Part shown: piece after piece, positions 32,686-43,716 of the stretch | How the letters are laid out: every line of letters starts with the position of its first letter | Position numbering within the stretch: the stretch's first letter is position 1 | Program-made: the position numbers and the translations under genes | The notes under the pieces: generated by a model | Databases searched by the model: none | The model's input: the letters and a program-made list of their open reading frames with translations, nothing else | Told to the model about the DNA's origin: nothing | Assembly (NCBI GenBank): GCA_019915135.1 | Contig: JAHLMK010000026.1 | Location: forward strand, 302,001-366,000 | Direction of reading: 5' to 3' | From: Strobilurus pachycystidiatus | Lineage: Eukaryota; Basidiomycota; Agaricomycetes; Agaricales; Physalacriaceae | Length of the DNA stretch: 64,000 bases

Positions 32686-33326
32686 CGGTCGTCGGTTGCA
32701 CGTTCGTCAGTCGCCGATGCTTTCGATGGTGATGATGATGGTGATGGTTGCTGGAGACTGGAGTTAAAAATGTGCAGGGTCAACTGAATGAAGGCGGGAG
32801 ATGCAATTCTCAATCTAGGCGCCCAAAGGTACTGCACGAAGACTATACCAGTGAGCAGCGGGTGGCCACTGAACCAAGAAGGTGACTAGAAACAAGGAAG
32901 GAGGACCTTATACTAGTTATAGGCCACTAGTGAGCCAAGTCTGGACTTGAAGTTGCACGGTCGAAATCAGACGCGCACGTGAGCGCGCTTGCTGATTTAA
33001 AATGCTCGGCTCCGTGTCGCCGTTTGTTTATGCTCGCTTTGTTTGCAACCACCACCACCGTAGCGCTCGTGCTGCAAGTGCACATTTTGGACATGCCCGC
33101 AGGTAGGCTATCTCTACAATTCTTCAACGTCTTCATGTCTCTTCTCTCTGGCACATTTAGCACTGGCTGGCGTTGTCGACAAAGGGCCGACCTTTGAACC
33201 TACTTCCAACGCCAGCTGCAGTGCTAAATGTGCAAGTTTATCTTCATCTGGCCTATAACCCATTGTCCCTTGCCTTGCATACTGACTCATTCCATCGAGC
33301 CATAGCTGTAGAAATTAGTGTCTTTC
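32686..33326. other. Intergenic with hairpin and a stray foldback terminus
   Basis: An inverted repeat CACATTTAGCACTGGCTGGC / GCCAGCTGCAGTGCTAAATG lies at about 33157-33233. At about 33296-33318 stands GAGCCATAGCTGTAGAAATT, the terminus of the 759-bp element family with no body attached. No gene supported. Confidence 0.5.
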
Positions 33327-33375
33327 CCAGGACAGTTGTCCTGCAAACCTTGAGTCTATTACAGGACAATTGTCG
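33327..33375. repeat. Palindromic repeat, partner of 47846-47890
   Basis: AGGACAGTTGTCCTG, then TGAGTCTATT, then ACAGGACAATTGTCG. The reverse complement of this arrangement, with few changes, occurs at 47846-47890. The pair brackets the KDZ2 gene cluster in inverted orientation and may be the ends of that transposon. Confidence 0.6.
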
Positions 33376-34074
33376 CTCCCGGCTGGACCCGGGTATCGCT
33401 TATGTCATGCTCCCCGCCTCCTCAGGATGGACCGGCACTTGCCGCTCCGCCTCAAATCACCCTTATTCCCAATCGGGAACGAAAACCTCATGCCGCTTTA
33501 TTGGGCACGGCACAGCGGGTACAGCGGGTCTTAAATTGATACGTATGCCGATTCCGGCACAGCGCAGCACTGCCACCGCCACAGTAGCGTGGCGCACGCA
33601 AAAATCAGGCCCCCGGGACGCCGAAATAAATTGTCTCCCGGTATTCTCACCATGCCCCTGCTCATTGACATACACTTATGTAGCCTACACTACTTCTTTA
33701 CCCAATAGCTACATATTCCAATCACTATAAAAAGCAATAATTTTTTTCTTACCATAATCAATTGTCCATATGAACAAACTCCCTCAATGCGCATTGCAAA
33801 ATGCACCGCGAACTTCAGAGTCACTTGAACTTTCGAGAGTCTGACGGCCACGTCATCGGTCACATGTCGTTGATTTCGGTCCTCGATTAAGTGAACCCTG
33901 TCCCCTTGCCCCACAACTTGTCACCCCGATGTTATCGATCGGAACTCTGCCGCCGCAACGCGCCAAATGTACTTCACGCTACGCCGTACTGCATCGGCAC
34001 CCTTGCATTCTCGATATTCATCCCCATTCTTCCGCCACGTTCCACCATACAATGCAAATACATACGCTAACGCT
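33376..34074. other. Intergenic, nothing assigned
   Basis: Mixed-composition sequence without a supported gene or repeat beyond the palindrome to its left. Confidence 0.4.
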
Positions 34075-37000
34075 TTACGACGCACGGACGTGCTTCAACA
34101 AGCCTTCTATCACCCATTCGGCGTCCGCCACGGCCTCCGAGCATGATTCCTCGCCAACTTTGTTCGCAACCGCATACGTCGTCCACCACGACAGAACCGC
34201 GACCACCCCCAGGAGCCCATTCTGTCCTGGTACCTGCAACGAACTCCAGTCCTCTCCGTACGGCCCTCGCATCCATTTTCCGTCGTCTTGCCGTGTTCGC
34301 CATGGGCTTTGAAGGCATCCCCACCACACATCCCAGGCCGACACAAACTTCTCGACGTCCTTCTGCACAAGGACACGGCGCACGCCACTTCGCGTCCTTC
34401 CATTGTTTATCCAGACACTTAGCAGGGCCGGACGGTGACGCTTACCCTGTAAGTTGAATCTTTTGCCCTCCTCCACACTGACCCATCCGTACTGACACTC
34501 CAGTTCCAGCAGTAACCTCAGCAACCTCAACAATTTATCCCCACCCACCGCCGCTCGGAACTCCTTCACTGCATCTTGCAGCCACGTCGGCGCCGCCATT
34601 ATCAACTCGTCAATTCGCTTTACGTCCGCCTCCCGCTCATCCAGCGGTGTATCTGTGCCGCTCTGGTTGTCCTTCCCGGTTTCGCGTTGTCGGGGCGTGT
34701 CCGTCCCATCCTCTACCCTTCCAGGCTCCGAATTCACCCTAACCTGATGTAGCATTTCTGCCACGTTTGAAGAAGAACGTGCAGAAGCGGGCTCAGTGTC
34801 GGGACGACCTGCCGCCAAGTCGGGATCGGGGGAACGGGCCGAAGCACCGGTGTCTACGTTGGAACTGTCCTGCGTCCGCGCCGTTGTCCTTTGAGTGTTG
34901 CTTTCCATATCGATATCATCTGTGCCCTCCTCTCCTTCCCTCGTCGCGTTGTTTCCGGGTGGTACCGTTTCCCCTTCTCCCCCCACGCCATCATTATCTA
35001 GGGAAGCCCCCGCCTTATCCGGCCCGCCGTTTACATCCAGGCCAGACGTTGCCGCTCCAGGCGATGTGGTGGCGATCTCTGCGCCTGACTGCGACAAATC
35101 TCTTGCCCCTTGTCTCGCCGACTGACGCCGCGCTGGTGGAGGGCCTTCCGCTGCCTCTGTTGTCTTCTTCCCGGATCTCTTCGGTTTCGGACGAGCTACG
35201 GGTGGCGGCAAAGGCAACTTCGGGTCCGGAATGGTGCCGTTCGCTATCAAGGCAAGGCCATGCTCGTAGTAGTCCTTCGACTTGAATCCATCGTGCGGAT
35301 ATCCCATGTCGACAAGGTGGTTCAGGCCGGCCAAGGCGATTTCATTCCGGCGTTTGTTATCCTCGACCATCCGATCGTACTCGCCAGGGCGTGAAAATGG
35401 TGTGTTCGACGCCGGAATGGTTTGCAAGGCACCCGATACTGGAGTGGTGGGTGCTCCTTCCGTCTCAGCCTGCAGGTCCCCATTGCTCTTCTTCCGCTTC
35501 GAGGCATCTTCGCCCTGCTTCCCCTTCATTCCGGCCGTCCGCTTTCGCTTCCGTGACAGGACAGGAGCAACCAAGTCCGTCCCGTCGTCAACATCCGAAT
35601 CCGAAGAAGAGTTGTCGCTCTCATCACCATCGCAGTCGTCCGAGTCGTCCACATCGCCTGTCTCGGGCATCGACGCCAAAGTGGTCATTAGCGAGTTCAT
35701 TCCCTCGTCGACAACCACGTTCCTCTTCATGGCTTCCGCCAAGGCCCCATCCACTGTCAAGTCATGACACGCCGCATCAGCTGTAGGTTCCTCGACGACA
35801 TGGGCGAGGTTCGCCGCCTGTTCGACCACTGCAGTATCCAGCGGCATCCCCTTCGCCGTCCCTGCGACAACAACCGATAACTTCTCCTCCTCGGAATAGC
35901 ACGTCTCCAGCCAGGCTTGGTAATCGGCGACAAATGCAGCCAGTTTCTGCTCGCCCAAGTACTCAGGAAATGTGAGTGGTACTGCGGCGTTGTTTTTCGA
36001 AGTCGTGATACTAATTAATTATGAGTCAGTGCTGTAACGCGGATGTGGTACCCAACTCACTTGTAAGTGCCAATTTTGCCTCCGTATGCATCCATCGGGC
36101 CTCCTAAGAGGGTGAAGGCGCGGCAGAACGTGCGCTCTTCAATCCCGATGTTGATCTGTCCTATGAACCTATACGCTTTCGCGACGGCCCTGATGCAACG
36201 TTTTTAGCAAAGATAAAAAAAATTGGTGAAGGACTTACACTGCACGATCCACAGGAGACTTCGACGGCGGCTCTTTGAGGATGCTCTTGTAGCGTTCCTT
36301 GTCAGCTTCGCCGCGCTCCTTCGCCTTTGTCGTATAAACCGCCGTCTCCGCCTCCGGCAAGGCCTTGAAAACAGCCCGCACGAAGTCCGAACCCAAGTTG
36401 ACAGGCTTCCTTTTCGCCCCAGGACTAGGCTGCCACATCTTGTCAAGCAACGCCACTAGCACTGGACGGAGGGTCGCGTATTTGGACTGCACATCGTCGT
36501 CCACCTTTTGGAACACCTGCGCCACGACATCGCTTCCAAACGTCGCCAGCTTAGCCACTGTCGCTGAGTCCGTCATAACCTGCCAAGCCGCGTCGATCAT
36601 TACGCCCAGTTTGAGGCCGTCCGACCAGTGCTCAGCGGAAAAGACATGCGCGGCATGGGGCTGCTTCGGTGGTTTCTCCATGCCGCTGAGTCGGGACATG
36701 AGCACTTGGAAGACGTCGTCCGGATTGCGTTCGGTGAGTTTCTTCACGCGTTTCTGTAACTTCTTGACGCGGTACACAAACCATCTACGAATGCGCTAAT
36801 CGAGGGTAAATTAGGTATCTGGGGACTCTCACGGACAGCAGACATACATTGTTTTGAACGTCGTGCCACGCTCGCTTTTTGCGAAGCTCCTCGTCGTCAA
36901 GCAAGTGATCCGTCGACGGTGGTATCTTTGTCGGGTCGTACTCCTTTAATTCGGCGGGCTCCTCGTGGTCCTGCATGGGGTATGGGAAGTGGAAGTGGAA

Positions 37001-37195
37001 CATGTTCTGCAACTCTTTCATTCGCACGTCGGCCGTCTGCCAGCCTTGCGAAAGGGCCTCCGCGAAGGAAATCACCTGTGGCGCCATAACGGTAGCGCGC
37101 ATGCCGTCCATCCATCCCCTCCGGTTCTGGCGCGAAGACTTTTCCTTCTTTTCGTACACTTGCTTGCGCGCTCCTGGGGCTTTAGCGACGGCCAT
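34075..37195 (-). CDS. Large hypothetical protein of the KDZ2 cluster
   Basis: Minus-strand gene with exons 37195-36848, 36795-about 36238, about 36191-36061 and a long last exon (about 36010-34075). Total is close to 1,000 aa and no stop is seen. The N-terminus is basic (ARKQVYEKKEKSSRQNRRGW). Next come RIRRWFVYRVKKLQKRVKKL, a globular region with AFTLLGGPMDAYGGKIGTYK and YLGEQKLAAFVADYQAWLE, a long low-complexity Asp/Ser/Lys region with a basic KRKRTAGMKGK patch, and a C-terminal domain with GQNGLLGVVAVLSWWTTY. From memory, RIRRWF- and GxNGLLxVVAxLxWW-type proteins are widespread unnamed families in Agaricomycetes. Function unknown. Confidence 0.65.
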
Positions 37196-37470
37196 CTTTC
37201 TGGGAAGAGCGGAGCCGGCTGGGTGCTCGCGTTGAGGGGAACAGTGTCGCGCCTTACATCAAGGGTGGGGATCTCAGCGACTAAAGGGGGTACCATATGG
37301 CGATGGTCAGATCGTATTGGCGAGCGAGGCAGGGCTGAGTTAGGCAGGGCTGAGTAGTTTCGGTGCGTGTTTCCATTCCAAGTTTCTAGACCCGGCTGAT
37401 CCCATGCCCCAGAGGACTACAAAACCCTAGATACCCAGCCGGCACTGCACGCCATCTTCATTGACTCCTC

Positions 37471-38189
37471 ATGTCCTCCATTTCCGCCTCTGCACCAGTT
37501 CTCGTCGTCGGCAATGTCGCTGAACCCCAAGGTCTATTCTCGACAACTTCCATACCATGCTGATACTAATATATGTTTCTCTACCAGGTCTCAACGACAA
37601 GGCAACGCCGCCCCCTTACCCCAACACCAACGTACCGTCTGACTTCCCGGTCAACTGCGTTTACGACCCCCTCATCGCGCCCGATGCGTATGTCCGTGAT
37701 GATGTGAGCTTGAGGACTGGGAAGCTCTTCACCCAGGTGCCAAAAGGCCCCCTCAGACCAGCCTACATACCCGCCAACCGTGACGGATCCAAGACGTTCT
37801 TTTATTGTGTCATCATTGGGCGCAAAGTGGGCATCGTGACCGAAGCGTAATTACCGTCGTCTCTTTCACGGACTTTTCGACCTTGACTGACCGTTTTCAC
37901 CCAGTGCCACTGCCGTCGCGTACACCGACGGCATCTCCGAGGGCTTCAAAATCAAGCGCCACAGTCACAGCGCCGCTTTGGAGTACTTCAACAAGGAACT
38001 TGCTGCCGGAAAAGTTAGAATCGGGAAACCCCGTTCTTCCTCGATGCGCGCGTATGTATATCTCCCTTTGGTACTGGTGTCACGATTATTGACTTCCGCA
38101 TGCTAGCTTCTTGTGTCAGTGTGTCGTTGTTTGACGATAGCGGTGTTTTTTGGCTGCGTGAACCTGACATCTCCTTAAATATTTCTTGA
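37471..38189 (+). CDS. RNase H1 N-terminal (viroplasmin-like) domain protein 1
   Basis: Exons 37471-37531, 37588-37846, 37905-38051 and probably 38120-38189. Central motif FFYCVIIGRKVGIVTEA, then YTDGISEGFKIKRHSHSAAL. This is the pattern of the small RNase H1 N-terminal/viroplasmin-like fold (YxVxxGRxxGI, then GxxGxxFKxF), which in RNase H1 binds RNA/DNA hybrids. There is no RNase H catalytic domain. The N-terminal half is Pro-rich with no recognised domain. It is followed 45 bp later by a second gene of the same fold. The last exon is the least certain. Confidence 0.6.
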
Positions 38190-38233
38190 TGTAGTGTCAA
38201 TGAATACGTTCTTAACCTTACTCCCCCTCGATC

Positions 38234-39249
38234 ATGTCTTCCCGTGCCCGTGGTAAGCAGCGAGCGCCTTCTGTCCCCATCGAAATTGTCTTGTCTTCCT
38301 CGGATGAGGAAGATCACGACAGTAGTCGTCGTCGAGCTGCTGCCGCCCGTGCTTCCCGATCAGTCCCTCCCGCCCTTGCGCCACGCCTCGATCCGCCATC
38401 TGACCAGGCATCATCTCTTGGCGAAATCCCCTCTCCCAAATCTGCCGATGTTGACGAAGATCTTCTGGATGCTCTCCGTGGCCTCAATCTTGTCCAGGCG
38501 GCGCCTCCTACCGTGTACAGTGTTCGGGATGGTCCTACCGTCCGAACCTCCCGTCATTGGTCAATCCATTTAGCATATAATGTGTCGTATGAGTACTCAA
38601 CGGCCCTGCAGGTCAGAGGCCGGATTCTGCCAAGCTCAAGAGGGATTACAAGTCGTCCGCCTTTCTCCTCGCCGACGCAGACAAGGACGCCCATTTGCTG
38701 TCTATGTGGTGTTTGTTGGACGCATCCCCGGAGTTTACATGACCTGGTAAGAGCACATACTCCGCATACTAGGTGTCATCTTCACTGGGATCAGGGCAGA
38801 GTGCTTGGCTCAAACTAGCGGCGAGTCAGGAAGCATTCATCAAGGATACTTCACCCGCGCTCAAGGGACCGCCGCCTACGAGTACGCTAACACTGTTGGC
38901 CTCGTGAAGGTGTCAACTAGGCTTGCACCTCGTCAGTTCGACCGCCACCACCTACCTTCGCCGCGCGTCATTATACGGTCGAACGACAGTCCTCTCAGTG
39001 ATGGTGTCGATTCTAAATGGCACAATGTTTACTGTGGCATTTCACCGGGCATTTATCGCACATAGTAAATCTTCTTTTTTTTGTTTTGGACCAGGCTAAC
39101 GTTACCGCAGCATCGAGGCTGCTTTCGAATATGTGGGTGTCCCAGGGTCATTCCAAGAGAGCCAACCAACGTATGAGTTGGCGCGCGCTGAGTACGCGCG
39201 CGCCTGCCTGGAGAAGCGTATTGTAGAGATGCGCCCGGTCGTAGTTTAA
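38234..39249 (+). CDS. RNase H1 N-terminal (viroplasmin-like) domain protein 2
   Basis: Exons 38234-38559, 38612-38746, 38795 to near 39060, and about 39110-39249. The N-terminus is disordered and charged (RGKQRAPSVP, LSSSDEEDHD). The domain begins RPFAVYVVFVGRIPGVYMTW and continues after an intron as AECLAQTSGESGSIHQGYFT and AAYEYANTVGL. The final exon reads IEAAFEYVGVPGSFQES and ends KRIVEMRPVVV. The GRxPGVYxxW signature is the viroplasmin-like/RNase H1 N-terminal fold. No nuclease domain is attached. Tandem with the previous gene; role in the KDZ cluster unknown. Confidence 0.6.
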
Positions 39250-39361
39250 TTCTTACTGGCATTTTCAAATGCCACAGTACCTTACAAAAATGTTCGTGTT
39301 GCGCTCACACCCGCTACCACCCAACTTTTGCGTGTGATGAAGATGAATTCAATGCACTATA

Positions 39362-40174
39362 TCACTCGATTCGACCGTCCTCGCGATGCTCCATGTAATA
39401 AAAGGTACCGTAGGCTAAGTGGTGGGGAAATTTGTCTGTCGCGACGGCAAGGTTGATATCGCAGATGGAGTGAACGAGGTATTTGTAACGGGGTAGGTGA
39501 TCTCGGACCGCTCTCAGCAAGGCACAATCTCCGAGCTGAGCCTCGACGTCGCGCTCAATGCACTCGGCCTTGTAGAGAAATTGCTGGGGAGCTTTGCATG
39601 CCTGTACGAGGGCATCGTGCGTCTTCTCCTTGTCTTGATGGTGCTTGGCGGCAAAGGCGGACCATTCCCCGATCCATTCATCTAGAGGTATGTTGCGAGT
39701 ATGAGTGCGCATTCGCGTGTTCAAACGGCGCCATCGACGGCGAAGATTACGCTCCCGAATTCGGTCAGCCTCTCTGTGAATGACGGTATTGAGGCTGAGA
39801 AGATGTGCAAGAGAATCTGATCGCGTACCTGCGGCCTCCCCCCGTCTCCGAACTGCTGTCTGCAGAGGCGTCCTGCTCGCAAGCGGGCTTCTTGCGCTTC
39901 CCCGTTCCTTCCACTGCGAGTTTTGAATGGTATCGTGCACGAGCTTGTGCGTTCAGCCGCGCCTTATTCCTACGTTTGTTTTAGAACACATCATAGACAC
40001 AACTTGAACACGCACCGTTCCCAATAAATGCTTTTGGACTCTCTTTGCGCCGACAGGCGGTCCTCTTCGGTTAAATATTGCTTTCGCCCGGCCATTGGGC
40101 CCAAATGCGATGACGAGGGCGGTTGGTTGGTGAGATCGTATTAGTGCTGGTGGTAGTGCGGAAGCAACGATCAC
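39362..40174 (-). CDS. Hypothetical protein with RLNAQARARYH motif
   Basis: The first exon starts at 40174 (MIVASALPPALIRSHQ). After an intron (about 40020-39965) an exon reads RLNAQARARYHSKLAVEG and a polar stretch. After a second intron the last exon reads EADRIRERNLRRRWRRLNTR through YKYLVHSICDINLAVATD to a stop at 39362. The RLNAxAxxxYH motif recurs at 1552-1779. The remainder is helical and basic without recognised domain. It faces the tRNA-like locus at 40431. Confidence 0.5.
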
Positions 40175-40430
40175 GCTTGCATATGAGATGATCGTAAGAC
40201 TTCCCTAGATAAACACTTACCTTACACTCTTTCTGTCGCCAAATTAGTCTCAGTTTACATAAACCAGGTATACCTTCACTTTGAAAGTATTTTTGGATAG
40301 AGGGGAAGGCAGGAACATGGGAGAATAGAAAAATGGACACTCAACTTTCCCTAGATAGATACGACTGATCACTCTAAGTAGACATTCTTATACGGGTGGG
40401 ATTCTGACGCGAAAAAAACAATATTTAGTT

Positions 40431-40517
40431 GACCGCGGTGGTGTAGTGGAAACACGTCATGAAGACCTGTTGCCGCGGCTCATGAAGCCCTCGGGTTCGA
40501 TTCCCAGTCTGTGGTCA
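40431..40517 (+). tRNA. tRNA-like sequence
   Basis: Acceptor arms GACCGCG and TGTGGTC pair fully (two G-T pairs). The D arm is GTGT-AGTGGAA-ACAC. A CATGA/TCATG stem encloses an oversized 17-nt anticodon region. The T arm is GGG-TTCGATT-CCC with one mismatch below, and an oligo-T stretch follows. The A and B box words are present. Because the anticodon loop is not canonical, even allowing an intron, I read it as a tRNA-derived sequence rather than a certain functional tRNA and assign no amino acid. Confidence 0.45.
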
Positions 40518-40835
40518 AATTTTTTTCAATGCCATTACTGACAATCACATGATTCGAATGTCACTATGTACCCCAATATGGCCGAGGTCCGACGCCGATC
40601 TGCTTAAATACTTCTAAGTGCGCGCAACTGGATGGTGACACCTTTCTTCGTCTCACTCTGGGTAGAACCTTTCATCGCGACCGTTTTGCCCGGACATGCA
40701 GAACTCCCCAAATTTGTACGTTCATTCTGTACCTGCTTCGCGTTCTAGTATGCTCAATTTCTTACAGTTTCACGTCGCCTATCTGGCCAGAGCGACTTGA
40801 CCCTCCCCCCATTCGCTGTCTTAGACTTGTAAAAA

Positions 40836-41357
40836 ATGCCTCCCCGTGTGTGTTTTACCTTGTGTGTTTTGCGCGTCCATTTATGAGTTCGCAGTGCACG
40901 ACTGGAGCTGTACGTCCGTAATCAGGAATACGAAGTACAGCGGATTCTACGGGCCTTCACACTTGCCGCCAACCTCGACCCCGGCATATACGCTGGCCGA
41001 ATCATCAATTGCGCCCGCCGCAACCCGGAAACAGCGGAGCACCTGTTGTACGCCACGACCAAGCGTGTGGGCGATCACGTCAGTGCCATGGATGTCCCCG
41101 TCAATCGTCTGCGCCACCTGGTGACTGACCGTCGCCAATATCTCGTTCGGTTTACCAACGCACTTGCCCTCAGCATCCCGGCACGCAAAGCTCAGGCATA
41201 TCTCATGGACGCCATTGTGTGCGCGGAAAAGTTGGCCGAAGGAAGGAACGAGGGGAAGGATTGGGGCCACTACCTGGAACTTGCCGTTACCCGCCGCATG
41301 TTGAGGATCCAGAGAATTCCAGGGGACATATTGCTGAACGTAGTTCCGTTTAGTTAG
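40836..41357 (+). CDS. Hypothetical protein, KDZ2 cluster
   Basis: The start MPPRV at 40836 is followed by an intron (GTGTTTTACC..TTCGCAG), and the main exon from about 40898 reads ARLELYVRNQEYEVQRILRA to a stop after DILLNVVPFS. About 155 aa, helical, no recognised domain. Flanked on both sides by copies of a TTCCCTAGAT/ATCTAGGGGAA motif in inverted orientation (40200, 40345 versus 41503, 41561, 41655). Confidence 0.55.
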
Positions 41358-41769
41358 ATTTCTCCGCCTCGCAACTAGTTACATGGATATGAAATCAAAT
41401 GGATTGTTGTCCAGCTTACTGTCAGAGAATTTCTTATCAGAATAATACATTGTTCACGAGACGCCGTGATGTCGGTCGTAGGTACATTGTGGTTCATTGA
41501 ATCTAGGGGAATTTGATGAGACAATTAGCCCAACACGCTGCGTCCCGATCTGCTATGATGATCTAGGGAAAGCGGGCTTTTCGTTCTAGTGATATGTGGC
41601 CCTTACCCTTTTTGGGGCGTTTGTCGATATGGTACGTCCCGATCCGGAATTTAGATCTAGGGGAAGTTGGCCTCCCCTTGTGTCAAGTCTTTTTAAGACC
41701 GCCCCACAGTGTAGGGTGACCATCCTACAGTCCCCCGTTTTGTAATCGTGCGGCGCTGTCTCATCGCCC

Positions 41770-42470
41770 ATGGTTGTATCCGAATCCCGCGACATCTCTC
41801 CCAAGGACGGAGCCGGTTCCAAAGCCTGCTCTGCACCGCCTCTTCGCCGGGGTAGGAGCGCCAACGCCGCGACATCTGCGGCCAATAGGGCCAAGGTGCA
41901 ACAGAAATTGAATTTCAAAAAAAAACCGACCAAAACGATGTGGACATGTCGTCGGTGGGCCTGCAATGTTGATCTCATGAACGCACCTAATCACAGCAAA
42001 ATATGATTCTCCAGGGATGTCCAGAGCCGCGTCAGAAGTCTTCGCCCCATGCGCAGCGATATCCTGCTAGGTACGGGTGTTCAGAATATCCGTAAGTATT
42101 CTTTTTTCTTGTTCAAACCTTTTTGAGTCTAATTGGATCCGTCATAGGTCGCCGCGGAGAGAAGGCCTTTGTTACTGATGAAGATCCAGTCTTTGTCGCC
42201 CCTCCCGACGCGGCTTTCATCCACGATGAAGTCGGACGCTTCTTAGACGCGTTGGATTTGTCAAGCCTTGAGCTCCGTTTCAAGCAAATGGGTATCTTCA
42301 CTCATGACGACCTTGTCAATGTTTGCGTGGAGATACGCGGGGATCAGGCGTTTCGACAGGACTTCAAAAAGGGGCTGGGGGTGCAGGATAAGGACTGGCG
42401 TACCCTGAAGCATGCGATGTATCGTTACGCACGCCGTCAGGTCGAAGCGGAAGGGGATGAAGCCGATTAG
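41770..42470 (+). CDS. Small helical-domain protein, KDZ2 cluster
   Basis: A probable first exon from 41770 (MVVSESRDISPKDGAGSK, basic NRAKVQQKLNFKKKPTK), one short exon near 42014-42072, and a last exon from about 42148 reading GRRGEKAFVTDEDPVFVAPP. The last exon continues DEVGRFLDALDLSSLELRFK and ends RYARRQVEAEGDEAD at 42470. The C-terminal unit (LxxLxxxGI..DL......F...L.....DW..L) has the spacing of the KDZ-linked helical repeat in the next gene. Exon borders in the 5' half are tentative. Confidence 0.5.
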
Positions 42471-42572
42471 AATATTAGAGTGATTACTTTACACTGAACG
42501 GCGGCAATTGATCGTGTGTTTTAGTCCTAGTCTTGAGAAGAGAAACATTCGGAAGACCGGCGGACTTCAGTC

Positions 42573-43511
42573 ATGCCAGCGAAGCCCTGCCTTGGCAATG
42601 ATGAGTCAAATACTAGAGCGAGACCAAAGTCCAGATACGCACCACCCTACCTGCAACCCCCCAACATGAATCCTCCGCATTGTGTCACCACGGCGAGTCT
42701 CCCATATCATCTAACCTCGTACACGACCAGGCCACAAGTCTTTGACGACACTGAGACGAGCTCGAGCCCTGTCGCAACGGAGCGCGCCATTCGGTAAGTT
42801 ATTCTGCAAATTTCCCTCATGAGCAAACACTCACCTAGGTTCACCAGCATCATTCGCCGCCACAGCGAGGCTTATCATGGCCGACCCCTCGCCGACGCTG
42901 ACCTTACAGTGGAAGACCGACTCTTGCAGGCGTTTGCCTCATACCGTGGCGACTTTTTGGTCCCCAAGCTCCTGCAGTGTGGGATCACAAAGGTCGAGCA
43001 GTACCTTGTCGTCACTCTTTGGACAGAGAACGTCGTGTACCGCGCCCAGCTGCGCGACGCTCTCGCCATGACTGCGACGGGCATAAACTGGACGCTTTGG
43101 AAAAGGATTGCGCGGCAGCTCAAGAACAGCGACCTGTTCGAGCACGACATCGAGAGTAAGCACCAGTTCGTAGATCCCCGACTCCGTGATGCTGATTATT
43201 TCTTAGCTATTCATCTCAATCGTGCCAGGAGGGAGAGAGCCCGTGTAGATGCGGATAAATTCATGCGCTCATGCGCGGATATCCTGGCGGAGGGTTACAG
43301 CATGAGTTACGATCCCACATACCAGTTCCACAGGCACGCGCATCAGCAGCAATGCAAGACGAGGGACGCGTGGACGACGGCAAAGACTGATAGCGGCAAC
43401 GAGTCGGACGACAATAAGACAGATGGCGGCGAGGACCAAGAGAGCAGCGACTCAGAGAGCGTAGAAAGGTGTTGGGTGAATTGGAAAGAGATCAACACTT
43501 ACGTAGATTAG
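42573..43511 (+). CDS. KDZ2-linked helical-repeat protein
   Basis: Exon 1 is from 42573 (MPAKPCLGNDESNTRARPKS, Pro-rich). The intron is about 42794-42838. The main exon has RFTSIIRRHSEAYHGRPLAD, then the repeat GDFLVPKLLQCGITKVEQYL..NWTLWKRIARQLKN. A probable intron at about 43156-43206 is followed by RRERARVDADKFMRSCADIL, a His/Gln stretch and an acidic tail, with the stop at 43509-43511. The repeat and SCADILAEG match the broken gene at 4640-5641, upstream of KDZ1. Such a gene therefore travels with KDZ transposases in this genome. The fold may be SAM-like; function unknown. Confidence 0.65.
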
Positions 43512-43716
43512 ATAGTTGACACGGTGGCGGTGCCTTCATTTGGCGATCAATCAAGTGCATAAGCAATTACAGTCATCTCCCTTGCTCTTGTCCCCCATGC
43601 TGGTAGTTAGCGGGAAGAGAACATCTAACGCCTCAACCCTGGCCGCGCAACCACGCATCAGTTACTCAGACAGCCGCTTTTCTGACTAAGGTAAAAAATC
43701 TTCATACCCAACCGTC

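Larger units (their letters stand above)
40195..41665. repeat. Inverted TTCCCTAGAT / ATCTAGGG(G)AA motifs around the 40836 gene
   Basis: TTCCCTAGATA stands at about 40202 and 40347 on the left; ATCTAGGGGAA, ATCTAGGGAAA and ATCTAGGGGAA stand at about 41503, 41561 and 41655 on the right. Another TTCCCTAGATAG is near 1910. The orientation switch around the gene is suggestive of terminal or subterminal repeats of a small element, but no TSD was found. Confidence 0.4.

Noticed and set aside
34767..35786. Plus-strand frames of 130-172 codons
   Set aside because: They mirror the Ser/Asp-rich region of the minus-strand gene 34075-37195 and have no features of their own.
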